In this document: positions 1 through 13,500 of the stretch, in pieces
Numbering within the stretch: position 1 is the stretch's first letter
How the letters are laid out: each line of letters begins with the position of its first letter
Assembly (NCBI RefSeq): GCF_949987535.1
Contig: NC_080081.1
Coordinates: forward strand, 66,361,603 to 66,425,602
DNA: 64,000 bases
Direction: 5' to 3'
Origin: Balaenoptera acutorostrata
Lineage: Eukaryota; Chordata; Mammalia; Artiodactyla; Balaenopteridae
Position numbers and translations under genes: made by a program
The notes under the pieces: model-generated
What the model was told of the DNA's origin: nothing
Database searches by the model: none
What the model saw: the letters and a program-made list of their open reading frames with translations, nothing else

Positions 1-654
1 TTCGTTCCGTACTAAACCTATATATACATTCATGCTCTTTGAATAAACTTGCCTTGCAACCATCAGTTGTCTTGGCCCTTCTGACCCCATACTGGTGCTT
101 TTCAGTTCCTTACCCCTCACCGCCAGGAACTTCTAGCTTTCTGCAGCCGGTCTGCGGCATTACTGATCTCTGCGTAGACCTATATTGTCATTTTGCTGGG
201 GCAGGGGAGGGCAGTAAATACCTTAAAGTGGAATTACTGGGCGGTATGGTGAGTGTACACTTAACTTTCAAAGAAACTTATCTTTTTTAATGAATGTAAA
301 ATTTATTCATTTTCATTTATTTTTTAACTTTTCAGAATCAAATCTTCTTTGCATTTCTACAGTTTTTACTCTTATGTTGGATATACACAAGTTATGACTT
401 ACTTTTTATATACTGTCTTTTATCATGACATAATGTTCTTTATGATATTTAGTGTTTTAAAAATCTACCTTGTCTAATATTAACTCTGTCAGCTCTGTAT
501 TCTTTGCATTTGTTGGGTATCTTGTGGGTCTACCTCTTTATTTTCAGTTAAATTTAGCTCTGTCAGACGATAGATAGGAAAGCCCTGGCATCAAAAAAGT
601 CACCCAAGAGAACTATTTATCAAAGTCAAACCACTGTGGTAGTGAGTATTGAAA

Positions 655-810
655 CACACAGGATAGGCAGTACATATAGTAGGTAAGAGCATAAGTACTG
701 GGTTGAATGGGGTTGTTAGGAGGATTAAAGAGTTAGTACATTAAAAATGTGTGTCATGCTCAATATATGTTAATGGTCATTGTCATTACTTACTGTTTAT
801 TATTACTACC
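655..810 (+). repeat. MIR SINE fragment
   Basis: Degraded 3' half of MIR: a GGTTGTTAGGAGGATTAAA-type core, then a run resembling the usual CTCAATATATGTTA ending and TTATTATTAC tail. Confidence 0.65.
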
Positions 811-887
811 ACTAGAATTAGTATCATGAAAAGCTTCCAAAGGAGATCATTCCTATGAGGGCTAAATGAGTGTCATCCAACTGATGG

Positions 888-890
<3 letters not shown>

Positions 891-939
<49 letters not shown>

Positions 940-946
940 ACACACA
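891..946. repeat. (TG)n/(AC)n microsatellite
   Basis: About 23 TG units run straight into ACACACACA, so the TG/AC switch near 937 is itself a small palindrome. This creates the CVCVCV open frame that otherwise looks like a small ORF. Confidence 0.95.
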
Positions 947-1491
947 TTTATGCAAAGTATGTACTTAAGATGTGGAAACATGCTACAGAAAGTGGTGCTC
1001 ATGCAGAAAGGGATGTGAAAGCAAGCTCATCACTTGAAAAGAAGGTAATAAAGTGGAGGTTCAGTGAGCATCACACTCAAGAGTAATATTTTAAGACTGG
1101 AATCCAATTTCAGTTATCAACTCAGGAAGAAGTCAAGAACTATAAGCCCAGGATCACTGACAGATGGAAGTCTATAATGATATACAGCTAACTTCTTCAT
1201 GTCTCTCATTCCTTTCTCCATTAGGTTAGGAGTAAAACTCCGAAACTGAAGAAAATCTAAACAGGAATAATGACACTATTAGGGTATGGTGCAATATTAC
1301 TACAAATGTATGTCTTGATCAGATCTCCTTAGTTAAAGGAATACATGCGCAATCATTATGACTGGGCCCAACGTGAATACAGCATATGAAGAGATAAAAT
1401 TATCACCCAAGACAAAAATTATCACACGGGAAAAAATAAGAATAATGTTCCATAAGGAAACTTATGTTGAAATGCTTTATTATGTACTTAC

Positions 1492-1545
1492 CATTGCAGC
1501 CTTCAGTGCCACAGAATCTAGGTTGGGAAAATTAGCTAAAGGGCC
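1492..1545 (-). CDS. COG6: COG6 exon 17 (codons 565-582)
   Basis: Encodes [18 protein letters not shown]. The acceptor is a long pyrimidine run ending AAG before GGCCC, and the donor is ATG|GTAAGT. The exon is 54 nt, phase 0 at both ends. It differs from the human sequence as I remember it at several places (GSLANMPNLDSVTLKAAM), but length and phase match. Confidence 0.94.
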
Positions 1546-4500
1546 CTTAAAAAAAAAAAGGGGCAAAACCAAGATGAAAACAGGTGCTATATGTTACAAT
1601 TCACTTGTCAAATACAGTCCATTAGTAGATTGCCCAAATTTGAAAATTTAGCTTATTTCCAAAGAACTCAAGTGCCCTATCTCCAACCGCAATTAAAAGC
1701 GGGACTATGATTTGTTCATTTTTGTGTAACTAGCGTGAAGGCACGCGATAATATTTGTTGGAGTGAGAAGCACATAAGTTTATTAACAATGGAAATAAAA
1801 GGATACTTCAGATTTAATTGTAAGCAAGAAAAAAAGGGCAATAAAGCGCTGAGGAATGGCAGTAAGACATGGGGGCTTTAAGAGTTTCCTTGATAATTTT
1901 AGATAATATAAAAAGGCAGCAGAATTTGCTCCTACTGGTGGAAATTTGCTTATTACCTTATCAAAAGAAAAAATTCAAACCTTGTGATTTTTTGAGAGCT
2001 TCACTTAAGAGTCCCTGGGCTATAAAATATTCTTCATGTTAATATTATTTAAAAGTTTTTTGCTTTTTAAAGAAAGAGGCTTACATGGTTTTCCAGGGTT
2101 CCCACCACTCCACTTTCTAATTCTACTGGAGTTCTATAACTTAACAAGATCAGATGTTAGCCCCAGAAGTATTTACCTTTCCAATGTAATAGACCATGAT
2201 TTGCTAAATTAAAAGGGGGAATGACTGCTATTTATATAGTAATCTATGCATTTAATAGATCAATGGTGATAAAGGACTGAAAAATTTACCAATATGAATA
2301 TTCTTTATATATTTTTCAATACTAATTTTTGTATATTTTCATTACTTGTAACCCAAACTATCTATAGTAAAAAAGATAGTATTTTGGGACACCCTACTGT
2401 ATCTCAGACAGTCCTCCAAGAACTACACAGGTATTATCTCAATCTTAGAACAATCCTATGTTACAGATATTATTACTCTCAATCTACAGATGAGGAACCA
2501 GAGAGAGAAGTCACTTTCCCAGTGAAAAATTGCTACTAAGTGTCTAGCTCTAGAAGCTGTACTCTAAATTGGTGTATCTCTCTAGTTAGGAAGATCCATG
2601 TGCTTACCTGTTCGGGTTTATGTTGCTGTATGGTGTTATAGATATAACTCACGCCTGCTCTAGTTAAAACATAAGAAGCTTGCTCATTTATAAGTGTGTC
2701 CAAATGTGCTTCAATCTAAAATAAAACACAATTAAAAGAAAATATTTTAAAAGAAGAATAAGACTGACTGAGAGTAGAAGTAGACTAGCCTGGAGTCTTA
2801 GCTCTTCGTCATGGACGTGTTCCTTGCAGTGGCTATGAGGCCAGAATATGAGGGATAGGGGCTGCTCCTATACAAAGACTTTTCCTTCCCCAAAGAGGAA
2901 GTCCTCTTACAAAAGGGAGGGAAAGTCTTACTTGAGGATTCCAGGACTAGCCACTAGTCGAAAAATTTGGGTTGCTTCTTAGCTCTTTTAAAAGCTGGTA
3001 TTAAGCAAAACACAAACAAAAACTACTCATAAACAACAATGTAAAATAAAATATAGAAAGAATTCTGGGAAGATGAGGACCTGATGTCCCTCACATCCAC
3101 ACCGCCTCATGCTCCCAACTTGCTGGACTAACTCAACCAATCAAATACATCATCTGGAGAAGTCTGAAGGAAATCCCATGGGGGCTGAGACAGTAAGTTC
3201 TCTAGAGGAAAGCAGATTTGCGACAACTAGGGGATTGTTGAGGAACCAGCAGAAGGCTGGTCAAAGATGTCAAGTACAGGAGCTGCCTAAAAAGACCCAG
3301 CTAGCAGGTGTGAGTTGTACGTGGTCACCTGTTTTGTGCTATTCTTGGGGAAGCTACCTAATGCTAATGGGGGCAGAAGCCACAGAAGGAGACTACCTGA
3401 TGGGATGAAGTATTCCCAGGTGGGAAGAAGTCGGCTGCTCCTTCCTTTAACCAGTACAGGCCTGTAAGTCTAGAGATCTTCCTCTTATCCCTCGCCGGAG
3501 AGTCCCCTCAGTTTTACCAGCTTGTTTACCAGTGGCATAGTATGCTATTAAGAGATGCTATCTGTTACCATCTGAATGTTTGGCATTGTCAAAGTCACTC
3601 CAGCAGCTGAGCCCTTCCCCGTAAAAAACTTACAACTGATTTAAAAGAGGTGAGTAGGTTCTATGAGAAAACCCACCTGAATAATGAGAACAAGTATCTT
3701 TTCCTGAGGCAACACTATTGAAAGACGCAGGGTACCTTAGTTTTTTTTTTTAAGTCAATGCCCAAGAAAGTACAATTAGAACCTTAGAACCCTTCCTTAC
3801 TAGTCTTACTGGAAATCCAAGAAAAACAAGATTGCAAATGTAAATATTTAATGAAAGAGTTATTGCTAAGAACCAAATTAGTATCTGAAAGAAAAGTGGA
3901 AGAATAGTAACACAGAGTAAATATCAAAGAAATATATTAAAGTGAAGAGATTCAAACATAAATTAGAAGACAAATTTAGGAGATAAAGCCAACTAAGGAC
4001 AGGAGCTTCAGAATATAAAAAAAAAAAAATTAGAGAAGTGATAATTAATTACAGATAACAGAAAACTTTACTGAGCAAAAAAAAAAAGTGTGGAATCTTC
4101 AGACTGAAAAGCCTTTGCAAAATCCAAGATGGAAATAATAGAAAAAGAGACATACCAAAAAATATCCTGAGGAAATATGTGAACTCAAAGGAAAATCCTT
4201 GTAAGCTTCCACATGAATAAAATAGGTTATCACAAACAAAAGAGAATCAGACTAGCCTAGATTTCTTACTTGAAACACTGGAAGAAGAAAGAATGGAAGA
4301 AAATTAATAGACTAGTGATAGAAAAGGTCTGAAAATCAAGACTCTTTTACTCGACAAGGAAAACTATCACTGTGGGGCCCGTGCCCTCCAGCATCCACAC
4401 CCCTGCCCAGTCCTCTCCACACTGACTCTGGCTGGTCCACGTGACCAGCGCCGGCCACCAGCCCATCAGCAAGAATGATGCAGGCTTAGTAAGCACTTAC

Positions 4501-7500
4501 ATGGTGGGGCTTGTCCTCTTGGAATGCAAAAAACGATTTTGGATTATTTGAGAAACAAAGATAATTGGTGATAAAACAGATTGCTGGACAACAGATATAT
4601 GTGCACATCTTGAGCAGAGATTTAGACAAATGGCAGAGTTTCCGGTTGAATCAGTGATAAATACATTAAAAACCAATGAATATTTTTTAAAAAGATTTTA
4701 CTAATTATACTTAAACAATTATGCAAAAAAGAAAAATTAATCATACTTCATTTCTTTTAAAAGAATTAGAAAGTAGAAAATATCACAAATTTAGAGGTCT
4801 CAAACTCATTCCTTAGAAAAACCCAAAACGACACATTTTTACTGTAGCCACTGCCAAATTGTTTATATACTTGTGATGACAAAGAAGACTCAGAGTTGTT
4901 GTTTTTTTAAAACATTTTATATACCAAAAATCACTATTTCAAAATCAAAAGCCAAGTATCTGGTAAATTTTATAAATGGCCTTGTTGTGACTCTTGAGTG
5001 ATACCACTTGGCTTATAGGACCAGAGTGACTGCTATAACAAACTGTAATGTTGTGCCTAACACTGATTTACACATAGATAAAAATATATCTGTCCTCTGC
5101 AACACCTTCTGCACTAGCTACACAGCTTGAAAAATATAGCACGTTATTCACAGTATGGAAACTGAAATCTGCATACAGAATAACAGCTCAAATTAGTCAG
5201 AAAAGCTCCATTCTACCACCACATACTATGGCTTGAATAAAATATCGTACCTGTTACATATTCTGGCTTCTCCAAAACGAAACTAAAATACTGAATATGC
5301 ATGGGGGCGGGGGGGGTTCTATCAGACTATAACAAGGGATTCATATAAATCAGGTCACTGAAATTATCTTAAAGCCGGTAACTGAGATCATGTACAGAAA
5401 AAAGATTTCATCACAGTGAGCAGTCATTTTATGGCAAAATTAACCTGGAACTGTAGCATTTCCAGACGTCTGTCAGTGAATTCAAACAGAGCTAATGTTG
5501 TCTTCATCATATATAGTGAATTGACCATGAAGGTAGCCATGTCAGCCGTGCCTAAATTGCTGGCTGATACAGTACACATCTGGAGAAGAGGATCCAAGAC
5601 ACATGATAAAACCTATAAATGAAAAATAAAATCAAATGTATTCTTTATTTCCCAACCAGTGATACAGGTCTGTGTTAACGGCGCTTCAGAATGAATGTCA
5701 AACTAATGGGGAGCGGGCCAACTTACAAAAGCGCGTAAGAAAAAGATTAAATGGTACCATAACTGTAATAGTTTTTAAAACAAGCATCACTGAATATTTA
5801 CTTTTTAAATTAGAGGGAACTGGTTTAATATTTAAAGGAAAAAGCAATGGGAAGGACTGTCAAGATACATGGGTTATAAAGTGCCAGAATTTCAAAAGAA
5901 TATACAATAGAGGAGCAATAAGAATCATTAAAAGTGAATTTACAACACACCTGCACAAAATCGGCTTGACGGGCATCTAATGGTACAACTGAAGAATCAT
6001 GAGATGCCAAAACTTCACGCAACAACATGAGTGTCTGATTTAATGCAGAACTTGGTCCAAGATCAGGTGGTGGGAGTTCAACCTAAAATGAAGGATGACT
6101 TATCCACTGCTTATATTTTTCTACTAAATTTTAGTGTCTAAATAAATGCCAGTTCACAGTAAAATAATTCATATGAAAGATGTAAAGCTTTGCTGACACA
6201 TTACAAAATCTATTATCTATCAATAGCTTATTTTTTATCACACTAATCAAAATCAGCACAGAAAGTGATGCAAAAGTTTTTTGTTAGATTATCTCAGAAT
6301 ATATCACAATTAAAAGTACAGAATTTGTACTTTAATTCAAAAAATTACGAGGAAACTTAGCAGTCTTTGAATTGTAGAATTATATTTTCATATGGATTTG
6401 AAATGGCCTGCTGTTTTGTTTTTTAGCTCAAGTCTTAAGAAAGAAGTAATCCAGAGACCAGCACTTCACCTACTACAATATTATTGAGAATCATCACTCA
6501 CCTGCATGCCCCAATCTCAGATACTGTGGCTCAATATGTATAGGTTCAGGGTCTAGAAATCTATCTTTCAACAAGCACCCCAGGTGGTTTTCAGGACCCT
6601 GGTCCATGAGCCACACACTTCACAGCAACAATACAACACTGCCACTAAAATCTTGAATTCTGGAGTTAAAGAGATTAATTTTACATTTTGTAACTAGCAC
6701 TTACTAGTTGTGTGACCTTGGAAAAGTTATTTAAATTCTCAGAGGCTCAGAGGGATTCTGTAAAGATTAAATGGGATTGCTGCATCTCAACTACTGAGTA
6801 GAGTATCTCATACTTTTTTTTTTTTTAAAGATTTTTTTTAATTGATTGATTGATTGATTGATTGCTATGTTGGGTCTTCGTTTCTGTGCTAGGGCTTTCT
6901 CTAGTTGCGGCAAGTGGGGGCCACTCTTCATCGCGGTGCGCGGGCCTCTCACCATCGTGGCCTCTCCCGTTGTGGAGCACAGGCTCCAGACGCGCAGGCT
7001 CAGTAGTTGTGGCTCACGGGTCTAGTTGCTCCGCGGCATGTGGGCTCCTCCCAGACCAGGGCTCGAACCCGTGTCCCCTGCATTAGCAGGCAGACTCTCA
7101 ACCACTGCGCCACCAGGGAAGCCCCTCTCATACTTATTAACTGGCTATGTTCATCATCTCTACTTGACACCATCATGATATCCAAGAAGAGGTGCCTGTG
7201 AATTTTTCAAAACATTTTTTGAAGTACTTATAATACTAATATAGTCAGATTTTGTAAATGAAACAAAATCTGGTACTCAGAAATCCATGTAACACCACAC
7301 TCTCATGTCAGGTAGATAGAAAGGCATAAGAATTTTATAATATCAGTATTTATATTAAGAATGTTTCATGTATAAAAGTTAATACATAAGTGACATCAGC
7401 AGGAATGGCAAAGTATGGACCTCTGAAAATCCTCCCTCCTTCATAAAAGCAACAAAAACAAAAATTATGAGACATGCCAACAAACAAAAAAGTATGATCA

Positions 7501-10500
7501 TTTACAGAAAAAACAATCAATAGCAACTCCCTGAGGAAGCCCAGATGTTGGAAATACTAGCCAAAGACTTTAAATCAGCTCTTTTAAATATGTTCACAAA
7601 CTAAAGGAAACTGTTAATGAATTAAAGGAAAGTATGAGAAAAAATCTTACAAAATAGAGAATATCAATAGAGAGAAACGGTTAAAAAAATAACCAAATAA
7701 AAATGTTGGAGTTGGAAAAAGCACAATAACTGAAATGAAAAATTCACTACAGGGAATCAACAGGAGATCTGAACAGACAGAATAAATAATCAGTGAACTT
7801 GAAGATAGGTCAATTAAAATTAACTGCTGTGAGGAACAGAAGGAAAAAAGAATGAAAGAAAATTAACAGAGCCTCAGACACCTATGCAACATCATCATCA
7901 TCATCAGTACAATGGGGATCTCAGAGGGAGGAAAAAAGGGAGCATGCAAGAAGAATATTTAAAGAAATAGTGGGAGAAGACTTAGCAAATTTGATTTAAA
8001 AAATTAATCTAAACATCCAAGAAGTTCATGAACTCCAAGCAGAATAAACTTAAATAGATCCACACTGGGACACATAATCAAACGGTCAAAAGACAAAGAG
8101 AGAATCTTGAAATCAACAAGAGAGAAGTAACTCATTCTGAACAAAGGATTCTCAATAAGCCTAACAGTTGATTTCTCATCAGAAAACATGGAGATCAGAA
8201 GACACTGGATGATATATTCAAGGGCTGAAAGAAATATACTGTCAACCAAGAATTCTATATTCAACAAAACTACTCTGTAAGACTGAAGAAGAAATTAAGA
8301 CATTCCCAAAACTACTCTGCAAGAATGAAGAAGAAATTAAGACATTCCCAATAAACAAAACCAAAAATTCTTTACCGGCAAAACTGCGCTACAAGAAATA
8401 TTAAAAGGGGGCTTCCCTGGTGGCACAGTGGTTAAGAACCCACCTGCCAATGCAGGGGACAAGGGCTTGAGCCCTGGTCCGGGAAGATCCCACATGCCAC
8501 AGAGCAACTAAGCCCATGCGCCACAACTACTGAGCCTGCGCTCTGGAGCCCGCGAACCACAACTGCTGAGCCTGTGTGCCACAACTACTGAAGCCCACAC
8601 GCCTAGAGCCTGTGCTCCGCAACAAGAGAAGCCACCGCAATGAGAAGCCCGCACACCACAAGAGTAGCCCCCGCTCGCCACATCTAGAGAAAGCCCGCAC
8701 ACAGCAACGAAGACCCAACGCAGCCAAAAATAAAAAAACTAAAAAAAAAAAAAAGAAATATTAAAGGGAATCCTTCAAGCTAAAATGAAGGGACACTAGA
8801 CAGTAACTCAAATTTGTAAGAATAAAGAACAGCAGTCAAGTTTCTGACATCAGTAAATATAAAAGGCAGTTTAATGTACTTTCTGCTTGTAACCCCTTTT
8901 TCCTGGATTTAAAAGACAACTGAATGAAGCAATCATTTTAAACCTACGTTGATAAGCACACAATGCAGAAAGATGTAATTTGTAACAACAGTATCACAAA
9001 GGAAGGGGAAAATGGGGCTATACAGGAGCAAAGCTTTAGTACACTATTGAAAATAAGTTGGTATTGATCCAAACCAGCTAGATTATTAAAAAATTAAGAT
9101 GGTAATTATTATTCCCAGGGCACCACTAAAAAAATAACGAACTACACACATACACATACATATATATTTACGTAAACAATAAGGGAATTAAAGCAGTGTA
9201 CTAGAAAATATTTACTTAACACAAAAGAAGGCAGTAATGGAGGGACAGAGAAATAAAAACACTTGGAACATACAAAAACATGGTGCAAAATGGCAGACAT
9301 AAATGCTACTTTATCAGCAATTAAATTAAATGTAAACATGCTAACCAAAAAAGCAGAGGCTGGCAGATGGATAAAAGAAAAAAGAAATACATGACCCAAC
9401 TATATGCTGTATTCAAGAAACACACTTTAAAGACAAAAACAGACTGAAAGTAAAAGGACAGAAAAAGATGTATCTTGCAAACAATAACCAAAAGAGTGCT
9501 AGAGTAGCTATACTAATTTCAGACAAAAAAGACTTTAAGACAAACACTGCTGCTAGAAAGGAGGGCATTTTATAATGCTTATTATAAAGAAAATATAACA
9601 ACTATAAACATACATGCATCTAACAACAGAGTCAAAAAATACATGAAGCCAAAACTGACAAAACAGAAGGGAAAAGTATCTCTTGTGGTGAAGAAATAGT
9701 TATGTCAAGTTTGATACCTCCTTCAGTTTTGGTTCCTTTTTTCTATTACATTCAAATAAATCTGAACTCAGAAAAACTCCAAAATATGAAGTCATCTTTA
9801 TAAAAGTATTTTCTACCCATTCATCCAATTTAAAAAAGATTCTAGAACGTTGTTAAACTGATGGATGATGATTAACACAAGAATGTATTCCGAAGTCAAT
9901 AAACACACAAAAACTGTTCAACATCATTAGCCTTCAGAAAAGTACAAATCACAAATGAAATACCACCACACAACTTCCACAATGGCTAAAATTAAAGACC
10001 AACAATATCAAGTACTGGAGAGGATGTGGAGCAACTCAAATTCCCACACATTTCTGGTGGAGTAAACTGGTACAACCACTTTGCAAAAATGCTTGGCAGA
10101 AGCTATGAAAGCTATCAACCCAGATATTCCATTACTGTGTATACACACAAGAGAAATGAAAACTTATGTCCACCAAAAGACATGTAAAAGAATATTCATA
10201 GGCGCTTTATTTACAATATCTAAGAAATAGAAACAATACAAACATCTATCAATAAACTGTAGTAAATTTATATACTAGAATTATTACACCATGGTTAAAA
10301 AAACATGAACTACTGCTAAATACAACATGGATGAATCTTACAGATATAATACTAAATGCAAGAAGTCAGACCCAAAAGAGTTCACCTGTATGAATTTACT
10401 TATGTGAATTTCAATAGCACACAAAAACAGGAAACATAAGTCAGATGGTGATTGACTTTGGGGGGTTTTGACTGGGAAGGAGCACGAAGAAGCTTTCTGA

Positions 10501-13500
10501 GGTGCTGGAAATGTTTTATATGTCAATCTGGGTGATGATTAATGAACATATATACAAATACAAAAATTCAATGAACTTAAGATATTATACTGTAAGTTTA
10601 AGATTGCAGGGGTCTTCCCTGGTGGCGCAGTGGTTGAGAATCCGCCTGCCAATGCAGGGGACACGGGTTCGAGCCCTGGTCTGGGAAGATCCCACGTGCC
10701 GCGGAGCAACTGGGCCCGTGAGCCACAACTACTGAGCTTGCGCGTCTAGAGCCTGTGCTCCGTGACAAGAGAGGCCGCGATAATGAGAGGCCCACGCACC
10801 GCGATGAAGAGTGGCCCCCGCTCACCGCAACTGGATAAAGCCCTCGCACAGAAACGAAGACCCAACACAGCCAAAAATAAATAAATAAATAAATAAATAA
10901 ATTTATAAAAAAAAAAGATTGTATACTGTAAGTTTTATCTCCATTTACCCTGAAAGTTCATTTAATCTTTTTCTGTTTATATTATGTAAATATTGATAAT
11001 CAACAAGGTTTTATAAAAATATCCAAAATTCAAGTGATTAATAATATTAATAATTATAAGGCACAAAAGAACTTTATGCAAGATACATTCATAACTTTTA
11101 TGTACATTTCCCAACTATTAAAGTTGAAGTATAAAGAAAAATTTCACATTTAAAAGCATTTGGTCTACTGAAAACTTCACATTCTATATATTAGAACCTC
11201 TTTTTTTTTTTTTAATGCATAGAGCTATAACACTGAACAAAGTTCTCATTCTTCTTGTGACTGTTTACTACGACGTTTTTCATCCCTTTGTAGGTATGTG
11301 CTCTATTAGAGGAAAATGAAAAGGTTGCACCATAAAAGTTCCAAAAGCTGTTTTTACAGCCTCATTCCACTGCCAACTTTAGTTTTATTCTTTGAAATAT
11401 CTTCCATTTAAGGTCCTCCAATTTTCTGTACTGTAGCTTCTTAGAAGACCACTTGCCCATGCGCTTTCAAAAAATAAAATCAACACCAAACACCCTCATA
11501 TTTTTTTAATACATACTTTAATTTTTTAATTAATTAACTTATTTATTTTTTATTTTTGGCTGCGCTGGGTCTTCGCTGCTGCACCCTGGCTTTCTCTAGT
11601 TGCGGCGAGTGGGGGCTACTCTTCGTTGCGGTGCGCAGGCTTCTCATTGTAGTGGCTTCTCTTGTTGCAGAGCATGGGCTCTAGGCACGCAGGCTTCAGT
11701 AGTTGTGGCACACGGGCTTAGTTGCTCCGCGGCACGTGGGATCTTCCCAGACCAGGGCTCAGACCCATGTCCCTTGCACTGGCAGGTGGATTCCCAACCA
11801 CTGCGCCACCAGGGAAGCCCAAAAACCCTCATATTTTTAAATTAACTGCTTCATTTTATATATAGACTCCTTTCACTCTAAATACATATATGTTCCAGTA
11901 ATTAACAGTAAATGGAACTAAAGTTTTTTTTTTCAAAACCACTTTATTGAGATATGATTGACATACAAAAAGCTGTAAATATTTAATGTATACAACTTGA
12001 TGAATTTAGAGATAAGTATATACCTGAAACCAAGTCCCCCTAAAACCAAGTTCCCTTACAGAGTTTATGAACAACCTCTTTATCCAAAGTTTTACTCTCT
12101 TTCTTGTCCCACCCCTGTTCCCCTCAGGACTGAGAAGTATCAAAGAAAAGGGGAGACTGAAACCAAGCAGGACCTTGTGAGGCCTTCCCAGGTACAAAAG
12201 CCCTTCTGTGTCCCCCATTTCTTGTCTGTAGAACAAAAGGCTTTAGCCTCCTAGGCCTTCTGTGAGTTCCAAAGAGCCGACCCAAGCAGTTAATGATCAG
12301 GACAACAGAGTCACAAGACTTCTAGTTCCTCCTGAAGGGATATAAATAACAATCTGATGCATACTTTGAGTTGTCCTGGAGAAACTAAGACCCCCATCCA
12401 GGTGGAGGATGGTGACTACCTGCTGACCACAAGCACTAGACCCCAGACTGGTTGAAACCAGAAGGTTAAGATTCCCAAAACATCACCCTGTTACCTTACC
12501 ACCAACCAACCAGAAGGTCTACAAACTGATCACGCATCCTAGGACCCTCTCCCCTAACACTGTCTTTAAAAACCCTTGCCTGAAAGCCATCAAGGAATTC
12601 CAATCTTTTGAGCATGAGCTGCCCATTCTCCTTGCTTGGTACCCTGCAAATAAACCCTTACTTTGCTGCAAACACCCACTGTCAGAGTTTGGCTTTCTGG
12701 AACTGCGGGCACATGAGCCCCTACTTGGTAACATAACAATGAAACCATCACCACATTCCATAAACCATATCCATTACCTCCAAAAGTTTCCCCTTACCTT
12801 ACTTATGGAATTAAATTTTTTAAGTCAATAATATTATTCACGATAAATTTAAGAGTGCAAACTAACATTTGTTTGATATAACTTCAAATAACTACAACTT
12901 TTTATTTCACATAATTTAAAATTTAAAAAGCATTTTAGCTGAAAACACTGTTCTTGTTTGTTTTTCCTAGCAGAATAATCTGCAAGGAATAATGTAAAAC
13001 TCAAAATACTCATCTAAAAAAAGCACTTTTCAAACTTTAACATGCATATGAATGACCAGGGAATCTGGTTAAAATGCACATTCTGACTCAGTAGGTCTGG
13101 GGTGGGGCCTGAGATTTTTAATCTCCGATAAACTAATAAACTCCTAGGTGATATCCAAGCTGCTGGTCCAAGTACTATAATTTGAACAGTAAAAAGAGAT
13201 TCTAAACAGTAATGATATCCTAGAATTTAAATCAAAATTTAAAGGACCACTTAGGGTTTTTTTTCACAGAGCTGGTCAAATCAATCCTGCCTACTATTAA
13301 TTTGATATGGGTTTCTTTTATGACATACCATACCTTTTAAATTAGAATTGTACTATTACTACAGTGAAAAGAATTTTAGAAAATGTCTCTCTAGCTAAAA
13401 TGGATATGACACTGTATCTTTTGTAGTACAGAGACATATTCCCTTTAGACTTTGCTAGATTCACAGTTATGAATGTTTCAGGAGAGCCTGATAAGGAAGG

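Larger units (their letters stand above)
1..1491 (-). other. Partial intron 17 of COG6
   Basis: No coding exon was found, and neither remaining C-terminal exon is present. Positions 1-130 resemble the end of an LTR (AATAAA near 42, then a U5-like stretch), but I cannot name a family. Positions 300-560 look like old antisense L1. A MIR fragment and a (TG)n microsatellite follow and are listed separately. The rest is unremarkable AT-rich sequence. Confidence 0.7.
7395..9665 (+). mobile_element. L1M/HAL1-like LINE fragment, ORF1 plus start of ORF2
   Basis: Sense-strand decayed LINE. From 7500 to 8390 it follows the ORF1-like part of HAL1/L1M elements (TTGAAGATAGGTCAATTAAAA, then a stretch near 8200 ending CAAGAATTCTATATTC). 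From 9400 to 9660 it translates brokenly into the L1 endonuclease region ([20 protein letters not shown]). A CHR-2 SINE interrupts it at 8406-8752, and a 42-bp tandem duplication lies at 8266-8349. Confidence 0.8.

Noticed and set aside
1..290. 83-codon frame and possible LTR end at the window edge
   Set aside because: No recognisable protein; the LTR idea rests on one AATAAA and is cut by the window edge.
892..1086. 64-codon frame starting with a Cys-Val repeat
   Set aside because: Produced by the (TG)n microsatellite.
10607..10700. tRNA-like sequence with A and B boxes
   Set aside because: It is the head of a CHR-2 SINE with tail and target duplication, not a tRNA gene; the same applies to the other SINE heads.
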